A DNA stretch of 8,455 bases from Dehalococcoidia bacterium (GTDB lineage Bacteria > Chloroflexota > Dehalococcoidia > GIF9 > AB-539-J10): assembly GCA_030627025.1 (NCBI GenBank), contig DAOUSX010000031.1, positions 1 through 8,455 on the forward strand, read 5' to 3'. Each line of letters begins with the position of its first letter. Within the stretch, counting starts at the first letter, position 1. Under the pieces are notes generated by a model. That model made no database searches, had not been told where the DNA came from, and saw nothing but the letters and a program-made list of their open reading frames with translations. The translations under genes and the position numbers were made by a program. This document shows, piece after piece, positions 1 through 6,264 of this stretch.

Positions 1-1078
1 AAGTGAATTTGGAAAAGCCTGGCAACATCTCAATTAAGCTCGTTAAAGGTCCTATCTTACGCATTTGATGTAATTGCTCAAGCAGATCGTTAAGGTCGAA
101 GCTAGTAGTGCGCATTTTCCTTTCCAGTTCCTTGGCTTGTTGCTGGCTGTAGGCCTTTTCGGCGTGCTCAATGAAGCTGAGCACATCTCCCATGCCCAAT
201 ACACGGGATGCAAAACGGTCAGGATAAAAAGGCTCAAGGGCAGTTATTTTCTCCCCAGTGCCCAGAAACTTTATGGGCACTCCGGTGACAAACCTGATGG
301 AGAGAGCTGCTCCGCCTCTTGCATCGCCATCCAACTTTGTCAAGACAAGCCCGGTAAGTCCGATTCGACCGTGAAATTCCTGAGCCACTCTTACAGCCTC
401 CTGCCCGGTCATGGCATCTACAGTAAGTAATACTTCTGATGGCTGTAGCTTGGATTTAATGTCAGCTAATTCTTGCATCATAGCGTCATCGATGTGGAGT
501 CGTCCTTGGGTATCAACGACCACCCAGTTTGTAGCTGTTTGTTTGGCTTGTTTTAAGGCGTTGCTACAAATGGTTATTGACGATGCACTGGCATCTTCGC
601 TATACACAGGGATATTTTGCTGTTTGCCTAATAGCTTGATTTGTTCAATGGCAGCAGGTCGGCGGGTATCAGCAGCTACCAGTAGCGGATATTGCCCCAA
701 ATTTTTAAGGTGAACAGCCAACTTAGCTGCCGTCGTGGTTTTGCCAGAGCCTTGTAATCCAACAAGCAAAGCAATTGCTGGGGGATGAACAATTGAAGCA
801 AGTTTGCTCGGTTCATGTCCCAAGATGCCAATTAGTTCTTCATAAACGATTTTGATAACTTGCTGGGCTGGTGTTAGACTTTGCGACACTTCTGTGCTGA
901 CAGCGCGCTCTCTTACCACGGATAGGAACTCCTTTACCACCTTGAAATTCACGTCGGCTTCCAAAAGCGATAATCGCACTTCTCGCAGAGCAGTATCGAT
1001 ATCCTTCTCACTGAGTTTGCCTTTGCCGCTAAGTTCGTGAAATATTTTGGTTAACTTTTGAGTTAAAACCTCTAACAT
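1..1078 (-). CDS. ffh: Signal recognition particle GTPase Ffh (SRP54), 3' part missing
   Basis: Ffh binds SRP RNA and signal sequences of nascent membrane proteins and, with the receptor FtsY, delivers ribosomes to the Sec/YidC translocon through GTP-controlled docking. The minus strand reads 359 open codons from the ATG at 1078 to the window edge. Seen in the translation: an N-terminal helical bundle (about residues 1-90), P-loop GLQGSGKTTT (107-116), DTRRPAA (137-143), the G3 motif as DTQGR (189-193; the family norm is DTAGR), DAMTGQ (221-226), TKLD (247-250), DARGGAALS (252-260) and GTGEK (273-277). The start of the M domain follows (about 300-359, with LLEQL and KIGPL). Most of the methionine-rich M domain that binds signal peptides and RNA lies beyond the edge. 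The start lies 9 nt after the stop of the preceding gene, with only a weak GGGGAAG about 13 nt upstream, so translational coupling is likely. Identity is certain; FtsY is excluded by the M-domain onset and the lack of an acidic A domain. Confidence 0.97.
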   Translation of the reverse strand, partial: MLEVLTQKLTKIFHELSGKGKLSEKDIDTALREVRLSLLEADVNFKVVKEFLSVVRERAVSTEVSQSLTPAQQVIKIVYEELIGILGHEPSKLASIVHPPAIALLVGLQGSGKTTTAAKLAVHLKNLGQYPLLVAADTRRPAAIEQIKLLGKQQNIPVYSEDASASSITICSNALKQAKQTATNWVVVDTQGRLHIDDAMMQELADIKSKLQPSEVLLTVDAMTGQEAVRVAQEFHGRIGLTGLVLTKLDGDARGGAALSIRFVTGVPIKFLGTGEKITALEPFYPDRFASRVLGMGDVLSFIEHAEKAYSQQQAKELERKMRTTSFDLNDLLEQLHQMRKIGPLTSLIEMLPGFSKFT

Positions 1079-1087
1079 CGCTTTATA

Positions 1088-2155
1088 TCAGCTTCCCCAT
1101 GCGATTTTTAATAGAGAGAGTAAGTCCATGTCCTCCAGGGTGTTGACCACTACGTTGGCTTCCATCAAATCCTGCCGACGATGGCTACGGCTTACCGCCA
1201 CGCATTTCATACCGGCAGCTTTAGCTCCCTTAACACCAAGGGGTGAATCTTCAATTACGAGGCAATTCCTGGGATTGGTTTCCAACTTTTGGGCAGCCAG
1301 GGAATATATCTCAGGGCTAGGTTTGCTTTCCGCTACCTCGTGACCTGAGACTATACAATCGAAATATTCCTCTATATTAAGTTCACTGATAATTAAATCG
1401 ATATTTTCCTTCGGTGCTGAGGAAACCAAAGCCATTTTTAAATTCCCCTTCATCATGTCTAATAGTCTGGATGCGCCAGGTAATAGCTTGACTTTTCCTT
1501 TTATCTTATCGCGGAATTCCAGCTCCTTTTCCTGCACTATGCTCTTGATGTCCTCCTCAAGTATGTTCTGCCCTAAAATGCTACGAACTATGAAGTCGTT
1601 TCTAGAGCCAAAAAGCCTGATGAAATCCTCCTCGCTGAACTTTACTCTCCTTTTGGAAAAGGCTTCTCGCCAGGCAGCAAGATGGAAAGAAGCAGAATCA
1701 ACCAGCACGCCATCCATATCCCACATAATCGTTATTCTTGTTTTCCCGACTATGTAAAACAAGGAGGTGTTTTCGGCTATGATTGTGCCATCTTTAAGAG
1801 TCAGCATCCCTTTTGCTTTGGCTACTCTATGTGTTTTTCGGGTAACTTGAGCAGAGATTTGGATTGGCTCACCAACTGGTGCAGGATGTCTAAATTTCAC
1901 CTCGCTCGTCCCAGTAACACAATCAAGCCCATGGCAGAGTATAGCGTAAACATTTGCCTCATCGAGAATAGTGTAAAGAATGCCACCGTGGACGAAGCCC
2001 GTCCATCCTTCGTGAAACTGCTGTGGAGTGAATTCGCTTTTAACTTTCTCACCATCATAAACAAATTCTAGCTTTAACCCGATAGGGTTATTTTGACCGC
2101 AAGCGAAGCAGAATCCTCCCGTGTATTCTACTTCTTTAAGGCTTCGTTTTCGCAC
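1088..2155 (-). CDS. Hotdog thioesterase (PaaI-like) fused to beta-phosphoglucomutase-like HAD hydrolase
   Basis: A 355-residue two-domain protein. Residues 1-137 look like a PaaI/4HBT hotdog thioesterase: CFACG plus NPIGL (16-27), then HGG (56-58) and LDE (64-66), where the acidic pair normally takes part in acyl-CoA thioester hydrolysis. Residues about 142-340 are a HAD subfamily IA domain: nucleophile motif DMDG (D146, D148), the H158/W162 pair found in beta-phosphoglucomutases, S245 (motif II), K278-P279 (motif III) and E302-D303 (motif IV). All HAD catalytic residues are intact. Only about four residues separate the domains. The start is GTG at 2155, set by a perfect AAAGGAGG seven bases upstream, and it overlaps the end of tsaB by 20 nt. 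Substrates of either domain cannot be read from sequence; the HAD part could be a sugar-phosphate mutase or a phosphatase. The second domain might also be made from an internal start (ATG codon 144), but no clear ribosome site precedes it. Confidence 0.88.
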   Translation of the reverse strand: MRKRSLKEVEYTGGFCFACGQNNPIGLKLEFVYDGEKVKSEFTPQQFHEGWTGFVHGGILYTILDEANVYAILCHGLDCVTGTSEVKFRHPAPVGEPIQISAQVTRKTHRVAKAKGMLTLKDGTIIAENTSLFYIVGKTRITIMWDMDGVLVDSASFHLAAWREAFSKRRVKFSEEDFIRLFGSRNDFIVRSILGQNILEEDIKSIVQEKELEFRDKIKGKVKLLPGASRLLDMMKGNLKMALVSSAPKENIDLIISELNIEEYFDCIVSGHEVAESKPSPEIYSLAAQKLETNPRNCLVIEDSPLGVKGAKAAGMKCVAVSRSHRRQDLMEANVVVNTLEDMDLLSLLKIAWGS

Positions 2156-2843
2156 TATTTTTCCTCCTTTCTTTGGGCTTTGTTATCTGGGGAGGTCGAA
2201 GATACATTGGCTGAAGCGTTGCAAGGTCATCTCGTTCTCCCCGACTAAGCCTTTGCCAGCCCAGAGCCGCAAGGTAACCAGCTCGAGGTAACCTGGCGAT
2301 GCTTTGTGGTATTATAGCTAATTCGCCCAGAGTTTGGTGAATTTCGTTTGCCATGTCACTGGAGATTTCGCCGCAAAAGAGTGTTTCTTGGTTGCTCTGG
2401 TCGCATAAAGTCCGGAGTGTGGTTAAGTGTTCTTCTTCCAACCGACGCCAATGGTCATCTTCTTGCTGGTAAAGAGCAGTGGCAATTTCCTGTCGGCTTG
2501 CTTTAAGGATAGGGCGTATCGGGAGTTTACTGTAATTGAATGGATAAGCTTCGACCTCTAATGTGCTTATGCCAAGCAGAGGGATGTTCAAGGAGAGAGC
2601 CATTCCTTTTGCAACGCTTATTCCTACTCTCAAGCCATTGAAGCTTCCCGGACCTTTAGCCACGATAATTGCTTCAATAGAGCTTGGTTGTAATTTAGCC
2701 TGTTTGAGCAGATAAGCTAGATTGGGCATCAATTCTACGGTGTGGTTATAAGTTGATTGCCAGGTTAGCTCAGATAGAAGTTCTCCTTTATGGGACAAAG
2801 CAATGCTGGCAATATTGGAAGAAGTATCTATAGCCAGTTCCAT
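2136..2843 (-). CDS. tsaB: tRNA threonylcarbamoyladenosine synthesis protein TsaB
   Basis: TsaB (YeaZ) is an inactive paralogue of TsaD that dimerises with it. Together with TsaE it transfers the threonylcarbamoyl group to A37 of ANN-decoding tRNAs in the cytoplasm. The 235-residue length is normal for the family. Visible signatures are the ASKHA-fold start IDTS (5-8), the NHTVELMP segment (33-40) that resembles the helix carrying metal ligands in TsaD, and GPGSFNGLRVG (64-74; commonly GPGSFTGLRIG). The C-terminus carries the usual YLR and then a basic tail (about 214-235, many K/R). The ATG at 2843 has an AGGAG five bases upstream. The gene overlaps tsaE by 16 nt at its start and the thioesterase-HAD gene by 20 nt at its end. 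tsaD itself is not in the window and must be encoded elsewhere. Confidence 0.95.
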   Translation of the reverse strand: MELAIDTSSNIASIALSHKGELLSELTWQSTYNHTVELMPNLAYLLKQAKLQPSSIEAIIVAKGPGSFNGLRVGISVAKGMALSLNIPLLGISTLEVEAYPFNYSKLPIRPILKASRQEIATALYQQEDDHWRRLEEEHLTTLRTLCDQSNQETLFCGEISSDMANEIHQTLGELAIIPQSIARLPRAGYLAALGWQRLSRGERDDLATLQPMYLRPPQITKPKERRKNSAKTKP

Positions 2844-3328
2844 GATTTCTCCTGGTTCAATCTTGACCTGAGTTTTTCCATCAATTCTAGGTATCGTTCA
2901 CCCTTAGGTTCGAGATAAATGGAGCGTTCTGTCTCGGAATCGGGAACGTAATTTAGCGATATAACTAAATTTTTCTCGGGTAATGCTGAAGTTCCTTTCT
3001 CTGCCCATTCTACCACACAAACTCCACGGCCGTAGAGATATTCCTCAAGCCCCAGGTCGTTGATTTCCGCGATGTGGGTAAGGCGGTAAAAGTCAATATG
3101 GTATAGGGGGAGGGTGCCTTGATATTCCCTCATTATTACAAAGGAGGGACTGAAGGGATATTCCTTGATGCCCAGACCTTTACCAATGCCCTGAACGAGG
3201 CAGGTCTTGCCAGTTCCCAGCTCACCGATGAGGAGGAAGATATCGCCTTGTTGGGCTAATTCGCCAAGGTGGCTTCCTAGAAGCTGAGTTTCCTCTGGGC
3301 TACGCGACCTTACTCTTAAGGGCTTCAT
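2828..3328 (-). CDS. tsaE: tRNA threonylcarbamoyladenosine synthesis ATPase TsaE
   Basis: TsaE (YjeE) is the small P-loop ATPase that binds the TsaB-TsaD complex and is needed for repeated t6A37 cycles. From the ATG at 3328 the protein has 166 residues, near the family length of about 150-165. Motifs in order: Walker A GELGTGKT (35-42), SPSF (60-63, the switch-like SPTF element), HIDFYRL (77-83, family signature HxDxYR) and EWAE (107-110, the usual EWxE/EWP region). The open frame extends upstream to an ATG at 3370. Those 14 extra residues lie wholly inside the thiL coding end, resemble nothing in the family and have no good ribosome site, so I chose 3328. With that start it overlaps thiL by 29 nt and probably depends on translational coupling, since the site before 3328 (AGGTTGG) is weak and far. 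Confidence 0.93.
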   Translation of the reverse strand: MKPLRVRSRSPEETQLLGSHLGELAQQGDIFLLIGELGTGKTCLVQGIGKGLGIKEYPFSPSFVIMREYQGTLPLYHIDFYRLTHIAEINDLGLEEYLYGRGVCVVEWAEKGTSALPEKNLVISLNYVPDSETERSIYLEPKGERYLELMEKLRSRLNQEKSWNWL

Positions 3329-4331
3329 TTTTGAAATGTTCCCAACCTGCCTTTCTGGGAGTGACGGCATTCCCCATGCTATCTATCAGAGTCACCCGTG
3401 TGGGCAGAGTTTTCTCGGTTATCTTGCCAATTACGCTTACCGGACAATCTAAAACACGCTTAACCTTCTCCATAGTAACTTTATCGGTGGTGAACAACAG
3501 TTCATAGTCCTCGCCTCCGCCTAGAGCCAGTTCCTGGTAGCCCGGGAAATTGGCTTTAACCAAAGGGTGCACAGGTACCCTATCTATCTTTATCTGGGCG
3601 CTAACTTTGCTAGCCTGGCATATGTGGTCAAGGTCAGCAATGAGCCCATCGCTTATGTCTATGGCAGTATTGACTCCCCGCTGTAGCAAGAGCTGTCCCT
3701 CTTTTATTCTTGGCGTAGGTCGAAGATGCGCTTGTCTTAAAATGTTGGTGGTTTCATTGTCAAGTGTCGTTTTCTTCTGGAGCATTTTTAGTCCCGCTGA
3801 CGACAGACCTAAAAAGCCGGTAACTGCTATTTGTTCTCCAGGTACAGCCGTTGACCGTTTGAGTATCCGATTACCTTTAGAGAAACCTATAATGGTGATG
3901 GTGATAACTGCATCAGGAGAGGAAGCTAGATTGCCTCCTATTATGGCTACCTCAAACTGGTTAGCAAGCTCTGCCAAGCCGTGACAAAAATCAGTGACAC
4001 TTTCCACCTCAAGGTTCTCGGGCAAGGCTAGAGAGATTAAGGCGTATTCCGGAATACCACCCATGGCGGCAATATCGCTCAAGTTCACTGCCATGGCTTT
4101 CCAGCCTAATTCTCTCCAGCTAATAACGTTCAGGTCAAAGTGTACTCCTTGAACCAGGGTGTCTGTGGTGGCCAACTCAACATAATCACCGCTCTGCCAG
4201 GCAGCGGCATCATCGCCAATGCCGACTAAAAGTTGCCGCCAGGAATCATATCGAGGATTCCGGGATTTTTCAGCGATGCCCTGTATAACATCAATTAAGC
4301 CAAATTCTCCCAACTCGGATAGCTTCATCAC
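3300..4331 (-). CDS. thiL: Thiamine-monophosphate kinase ThiL
   Basis: ThiL phosphorylates thiamine monophosphate with ATP to give the cofactor thiamine diphosphate, the last step of bacterial thiamine biosynthesis. The 343-residue protein is of ordinary family length and carries the AIR-synthase/PurM-type motifs. These are GIGDDAA (37-43), TTDTLVQGVHFD (55-66), NLSDIAAMGG (83-92), GGNL (132-135; metal and substrate loop), DISDGL (225-230), GGGEDYELLF (271-280) and the C-terminal GW(x)HF (329-333). The start may be GTG at 4331 or the adjacent ATG at 4328; there is no Shine-Dalgarno sequence before either. A TATAAT box ends seven bases before the ATG, which would suit a leaderless mRNA starting at the ATG. 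It is the first gene of the leftward operon and overlaps tsaE. No thiamine riboswitch is visible: the leader is too short for one. Confidence 0.96.
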   Translation of the reverse strand: MMKLSELGEFGLIDVIQGIAEKSRNPRYDSWRQLLVGIGDDAAAWQSGDYVELATTDTLVQGVHFDLNVISWRELGWKAMAVNLSDIAAMGGIPEYALISLALPENLEVESVTDFCHGLAELANQFEVAIIGGNLASSPDAVITITIIGFSKGNRILKRSTAVPGEQIAVTGFLGLSSAGLKMLQKKTTLDNETTNILRQAHLRPTPRIKEGQLLLQRGVNTAIDISDGLIADLDHICQASKVSAQIKIDRVPVHPLVKANFPGYQELALGGGEDYELLFTTDKVTMEKVKRVLDCPVSVIGKITEKTLPTRVTLIDSMGNAVTPRKAGWEHFKNEALKSKVA

Positions 4332-4335
4332 GTGA

Positions 4336-4341
4336 ATTATA
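4336..4341 (-). promoter_or_regulatory. Candidate -10 box for the thiL operon
   Basis: A perfect TATAAT on the minus strand. Eighteen bases upstream is ATCACA (complement of 4360-4365), which matches 4 of 6 positions of the sigma-70 -35 consensus. A start site about seven bases downstream of the box would fall on or next to the thiL ATG at 4328. This is inference from consensus only. Confidence 0.5.
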
Positions 4342-4396
4342 ACATTTCAAAAACCAGGCTGTGATGCTATAGTCATTGGGGCGTGTAAGCACCGCA

Positions 4397-4441
4397 ATCG
4401 CGCAGAAAGGTTGTGAGGTTGTTTCGCCTCTGGCTCGCGAT
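4397..4441 (+). promoter_or_regulatory. Potential hairpin in the 5' leader of the metallophosphoesterase gene
   Basis: ATCGCG (4397-4402) is complementary to CGCGAT (4436-4441). Inside it GAGG (4415-4418) pairs with CCTC (4427-4430) around an 8-base loop, leaving internal unpaired bases. It ends nine bases before the AGGAG ribosome site at 4451. There is no T-run, so it is not an intrinsic terminator for rightward transcription. It could be chance or a leader structure. Confidence 0.25.
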
Positions 4442-4450
4442 GGTGAATTA

Positions 4451-4455
4451 AGGAG
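4451..4455 (+). promoter_or_regulatory. Ribosome binding site fixing the GTG start at 4464
   Basis: AGGAG with an 8-base spacer to GTG at 4464. It decides for this GTG, since the first ATG codon nearby (4471) is in another frame. Confidence 0.75.
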
Positions 4456-4463
4456 TTATTGCT

Positions 4464-5210
4464 GTGAGGTATGCTATCCTTGCCGACATCCATAGCAATC
4501 TAGTTGCTTTTCAAGCTGTGCTTCGAGATATAGAAAGTAAAGGCGGCACTGATGAGATTTGGTGCTTGGGTGATGTAGTGGGCTATGGACCTGAGCCGCA
4601 TGCCTGCATTGAGCTCCTATGTCAATACAAGCATATTTGTGTTGCCGGCAATCATGACTGGGCAGCTATTGGTAAAGTTGATATCTCCGATTTTAATCCC
4701 CATGCAGCTCAAGCCATCCTTTGGACGAGGCAGCAACTGGCTGCCGGGGATGTGAATTATCTGCAAGATCTTCCTCAGAAGATAAGCAGGGGGGATTTTA
4801 CCCTGGTTCATGGCAGTCCTCGCTATCCAATCTGGGAATACCTTGAGCCAGGGTGGCTATCAATGAAGGATGTTGAGGATAACTTTAACCGGTTTGACAC
4901 CAAATTTTGCCTTGTAGGTCATTCTCATAGGCCGATAGTTTTCCAGCAGGATAGTTTAAAACGTTACTCTGTGGCTACAATTCCCAGTGAAATAAGGTTA
5001 AGCTTTGAAAGCAAGCGCTTGATTATCAATCCTGGTGGGGTGGGACAACCCCGTGATGGTGACCCCAGAGCTAGCTATGCCATGTATGATAGCGAGGCTC
5101 AAATGGTGTATCATTATCGGGTTAACTATGATATAACTGCTACTCAGCAAAAAATGCTGGAAAATGATTTACCTTCGTCGTTGATTGAACGATTAAGTTG
5201 TGGGTACTAG
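4464..5210 (+). CDS. Calcineurin-like metallophosphoesterase
   Basis: A 248-residue cytoplasmic phosphoesterase of the YfcE/MJ0936-like group, with a binuclear metal site that hydrolyses phosphomono- or diesters. The five metallophosphatase motifs are all present: DxH (D8, H10), GDVVGYG (36-42), GNHD (62-65), H116 within VHGS, and GHSH (152-155). No signal peptide or membrane segment is seen. The fold continues to NPGGVGQPRDGDPRASY (189-205), a C-terminal signature common in this subgroup that closes the active-site sheet. The natural substrate is not predictable; relatives have been linked to cyclic phosphodiesters, nucleotides and generic phosphodiesters. The gene points away from thiL and ends 38 nt before rpsF. 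No terminator lies between them, so it may be cotranscribed with the ribosomal genes or simply precede their promoter. Confidence 0.9.
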   Translation: MRYAILADIHSNLVAFQAVLRDIESKGGTDEIWCLGDVVGYGPEPHACIELLCQYKHICVAGNHDWAAIGKVDISDFNPHAAQAILWTRQQLAAGDVNYLQDLPQKISRGDFTLVHGSPRYPIWEYLEPGWLSMKDVEDNFNRFDTKFCLVGHSHRPIVFQQDSLKRYSVATIPSEIRLSFESKRLIINPGGVGQPRDGDPRASYAMYDSEAQMVYHYRVNYDITATQQKMLENDLPSSLIERLSCGY

Positions 5211-5221
5211 TATGATATACT
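5193..5221 (+). promoter_or_regulatory. Weak candidate promoter for the rpsF operon
   Basis: TTAAGT (5193-5198) and TATACT (5216-5221) are 17 bases apart and precede rpsF by 27 bases. The -10 box matches 5 of 6 consensus positions and the -35 only 3 of 6. It overlaps the end of the upstream gene. Confidence 0.35.
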
Positions 5222-5222
5222 A
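5208..5222. repeat. 15-bp perfect inverted repeat before rpsF
   Basis: TAGTAT, a GAT centre, then ATACTA: perfect arms of six bases. It covers the stop codon of the metallophosphoesterase gene and the candidate -10 box of rpsF. The shape is operator-like and too AT-rich and short for a terminator. The half-site core TACTAG (5205-5210) recurs at 5235-5240, exactly 30 bases on. Confidence 0.5.
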
Positions 5223-5248
5223 TACGGATTGAAATACTAGAGTTAGAG

Positions 5249-5536
5249 ATGACTGATTATGAGTTAGTAACTATAATAAGCCCCGAAGTTGAAGAGGAAA
5301 GATTGCCTGAGATTATTGACCGGGTGGGCAAGTTTATTACTGACGAAGGTGGGATGGTGGAATCAACTGAGCAATGGGGAATACGGAAGTTAGCTTATCC
5401 TGTAAAGAAGTTCATGGAAGCTAATTATGTTTTGACCCGATTTAAGCTGGAGCCCGATTTGACGAAGAAACTTGGTGGTGAACTACGGGCTTCGGAGGAA
5501 ATTCTGCGGCATCTTATAGTAACAAGGGAGGGTTGA
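5249..5536 (+). CDS. rpsF: 30S ribosomal protein S6
   Basis: S6 binds the central domain of 16S rRNA as a heterodimer with S18 during assembly of the small-subunit platform. The 95-residue protein shows the family pattern: YELVTIISP at the start (strand 1), the GG(x)VESTEQWGIRKLAYPVKK region (34-53) and YVLTRFKLEP (60-69). The end is the short form, without the acidic or glutamate-rich tail of enterobacterial S6. The ribosome site is poor (AGAG close to the ATG). It opens a tight run with ssb (3 nt gap) and rpsR, the widespread rpsF-ssb-rpsR arrangement. The known S6:S18 autoregulatory leader has a CCG-containing hairpin; I could not find that motif in the 38-base leader. Confidence 0.97.
   Translation: MTDYELVTIISPEVEEERLPEIIDRVGKFITDEGGMVESTEQWGIRKLAYPVKKFMEANYVLTRFKLEPDLTKKLGGELRASEEILRHLIVTREG
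5526..5532 (+). promoter_or_regulatory. Strong ribosome binding site of ssb
   Basis: GGGAGGG inside the last codons of rpsF, seven bases before the ssb ATG at 5540. It is much stronger than the site of rpsF and would allow higher SSB output from the shared mRNA. Confidence 0.7.
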
Positions 5537-5539
5537 AAG

Positions 5540-5947
5540 ATGGCGAGTTTAGCTAAAGTAACACTTATCGGCAATGTAGGCAGTGATCCTGAAATGCGCT
5601 ATACACCAAATGGTAGAGCGGTTACCTCTTTTCGTATGGCTACTAATCGTCGTTACACTACTTCTAGCGGCGAGACCAAGGAAGAAACAGATTGGTTTAG
5701 AATTAGCGTTTGGGGCAAGCAAGCGGAGGTTTGTAATCAATATGTGACTAAAGGGAAACAGGTTTATGTTGAGGGAAGATTGCATGCTCGCAACTGGGAA
5801 GGACAAGACGGGCAGGCGCGTACCAGCCTTGAAGTAACTGCAAATCAAGTGCTTTTCCTTGGTAAGCCAGGAGCTGTAGCTCCCCTTCCTGAAGAGGGCG
5901 TTCCTGAGGAAGGTGAGATTGGACCTGAAGGCCTGCCTTTTGAGTAA
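5540..5947 (+). CDS. ssb: Single-stranded DNA-binding protein SSB
   Basis: SSB coats single-stranded DNA in replication, repair and recombination and recruits partners through its acidic C-terminal tip. The 135-residue protein has one OB fold (about 1-108). Visible elements are KVTLIGNVGSDPEMRYTPNG (6-25), aromatic binding residues such as W53, F54 and W59 in DWFRISVWGK (51-60), Y76 in VYVEGRL, and the final strand LEVTANQVLFL (97-107). The linker is short (about 25 residues), proline- and glutamate-rich, and ends in GLPFE. Most SSBs end exactly in (I/L)PF, so here one glutamate follows the terminal phenylalanine. The stop codon overlaps the rpsR start by one base (TAATG). Confidence 0.96.
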   Translation: MASLAKVTLIGNVGSDPEMRYTPNGRAVTSFRMATNRRYTTSSGETKEETDWFRISVWGKQAEVCNQYVTKGKQVYVEGRLHARNWEGQDGQARTSLEVTANQVLFLGKPGAVAPLPEEGVPEEGEIGPEGLPFE

Positions 5948-6264
5948 TGCGAAGGAGCAGAGGATTGGCTAATTGGAGTGCAACAGGGCGGACAAGAAGC
6001 TTAACCCGTAAGCCTGCAATTTGTCCTTTCTGCACTGGAAAGGCAATCATAGACTATAAAGATGTGGCTACCTTATCTCAGTATCTCACTAGTCATGGAA
6101 GCATTGGGTCACGGCACACAACTAGGGCTTGTGCTAAGCATCAGCGGGCTCTAGCACGAGCTATAAAGAGGGCTCGTTTTTTGGCTTTGTTGCCTTATGC
6201 CGCGGTTCATATCTGGAAGACAGGCGGTGTAGGCTTGCCTGCATCAAGACATCGCAGGAGTTAA
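5947..6264 (+). CDS. rpsR: 30S ribosomal protein S18
   Basis: S18 partners S6 on the 30S platform. The 105-residue protein has CPFC (26-29), DYKDVATLSQYL (36-47), CAKHQR (62-67) and AIKRARFLALLPY (72-84), the family core. C26, C29, C62 and H65 match the zinc-binding (C+) form of S18. The N-terminus is basic. About 21 residues follow LLPY, where many S18 proteins stop, so this copy has a C-terminal extension (WKTGG then RHRRS). Translation is coupled to ssb through TAATG. Its stop codon is immediately followed by the ATG of rpmH. No rplI follows, unlike many rpsF-ssb-rpsR operons. Confidence 0.96.
   Translation: MRRSRGLANWSATGRTRSLTRKPAICPFCTGKAIIDYKDVATLSQYLTSHGSIGSRHTTRACAKHQRALARAIKRARFLALLPYAAVHIWKTGGVGLPASRHRRS

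Larger units (their letters stand above)
4332..4463. other. Divergent intergenic region between thiL and the metallophosphoesterase
   Basis: The longest gene-free stretch of the window (132 bp). Besides the leftward TATAAT box it has a rightward candidate: TATAGT at 4368-4373 with a weak TTTCAA 17 bases upstream (4345-4350). No tRNA, riboswitch consensus or open frame of note is visible here. The right part (4397-4441) can form the hairpin listed separately. Confidence 0.55.

Noticed and set aside
74..713. Plus-strand open frames of 118 and 100 codons opposite ffh
   Set aside because: The minus strand here encodes clear Ffh G-domain motifs; the plus-strand translations have no family likeness.
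1128..2071. Plus-strand open frames opposite the thioesterase-HAD gene
   Set aside because: They lie antisense to intact catalytic motifs and lack recognisable domains.
3329..3370. Longer TsaE beginning at ATG 3370
   Set aside because: The extra 14 residues lie inside the thiL end, have no family counterpart, and the canonical TsaE N-terminus fits the ATG at 3328.
3550..3984. 144-codon plus-strand frame within thiL
   Set aside because: Antisense to the ThiL core with DISDGL and GGNL motifs; cysteine- and serine-rich translation typical of a shadow frame.
4332..4463. Thiamine diphosphate riboswitch or tRNA gene
   Set aside because: The thiL leader is too short for a TPP aptamer and has none of its conserved segments; no cloverleaf with a TTC arm could be drawn.
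5211..5248. S6:S18-binding mRNA leader (CCG hairpin) upstream of rpsF
   Set aside because: The 38-base leader has no CCG box or suitable stem.
5748..6050. Minus-strand frame opposite the ssb end and rpsR start
   Set aside because: Antisense to two certain genes and without a recognisable motif or ribosome site.
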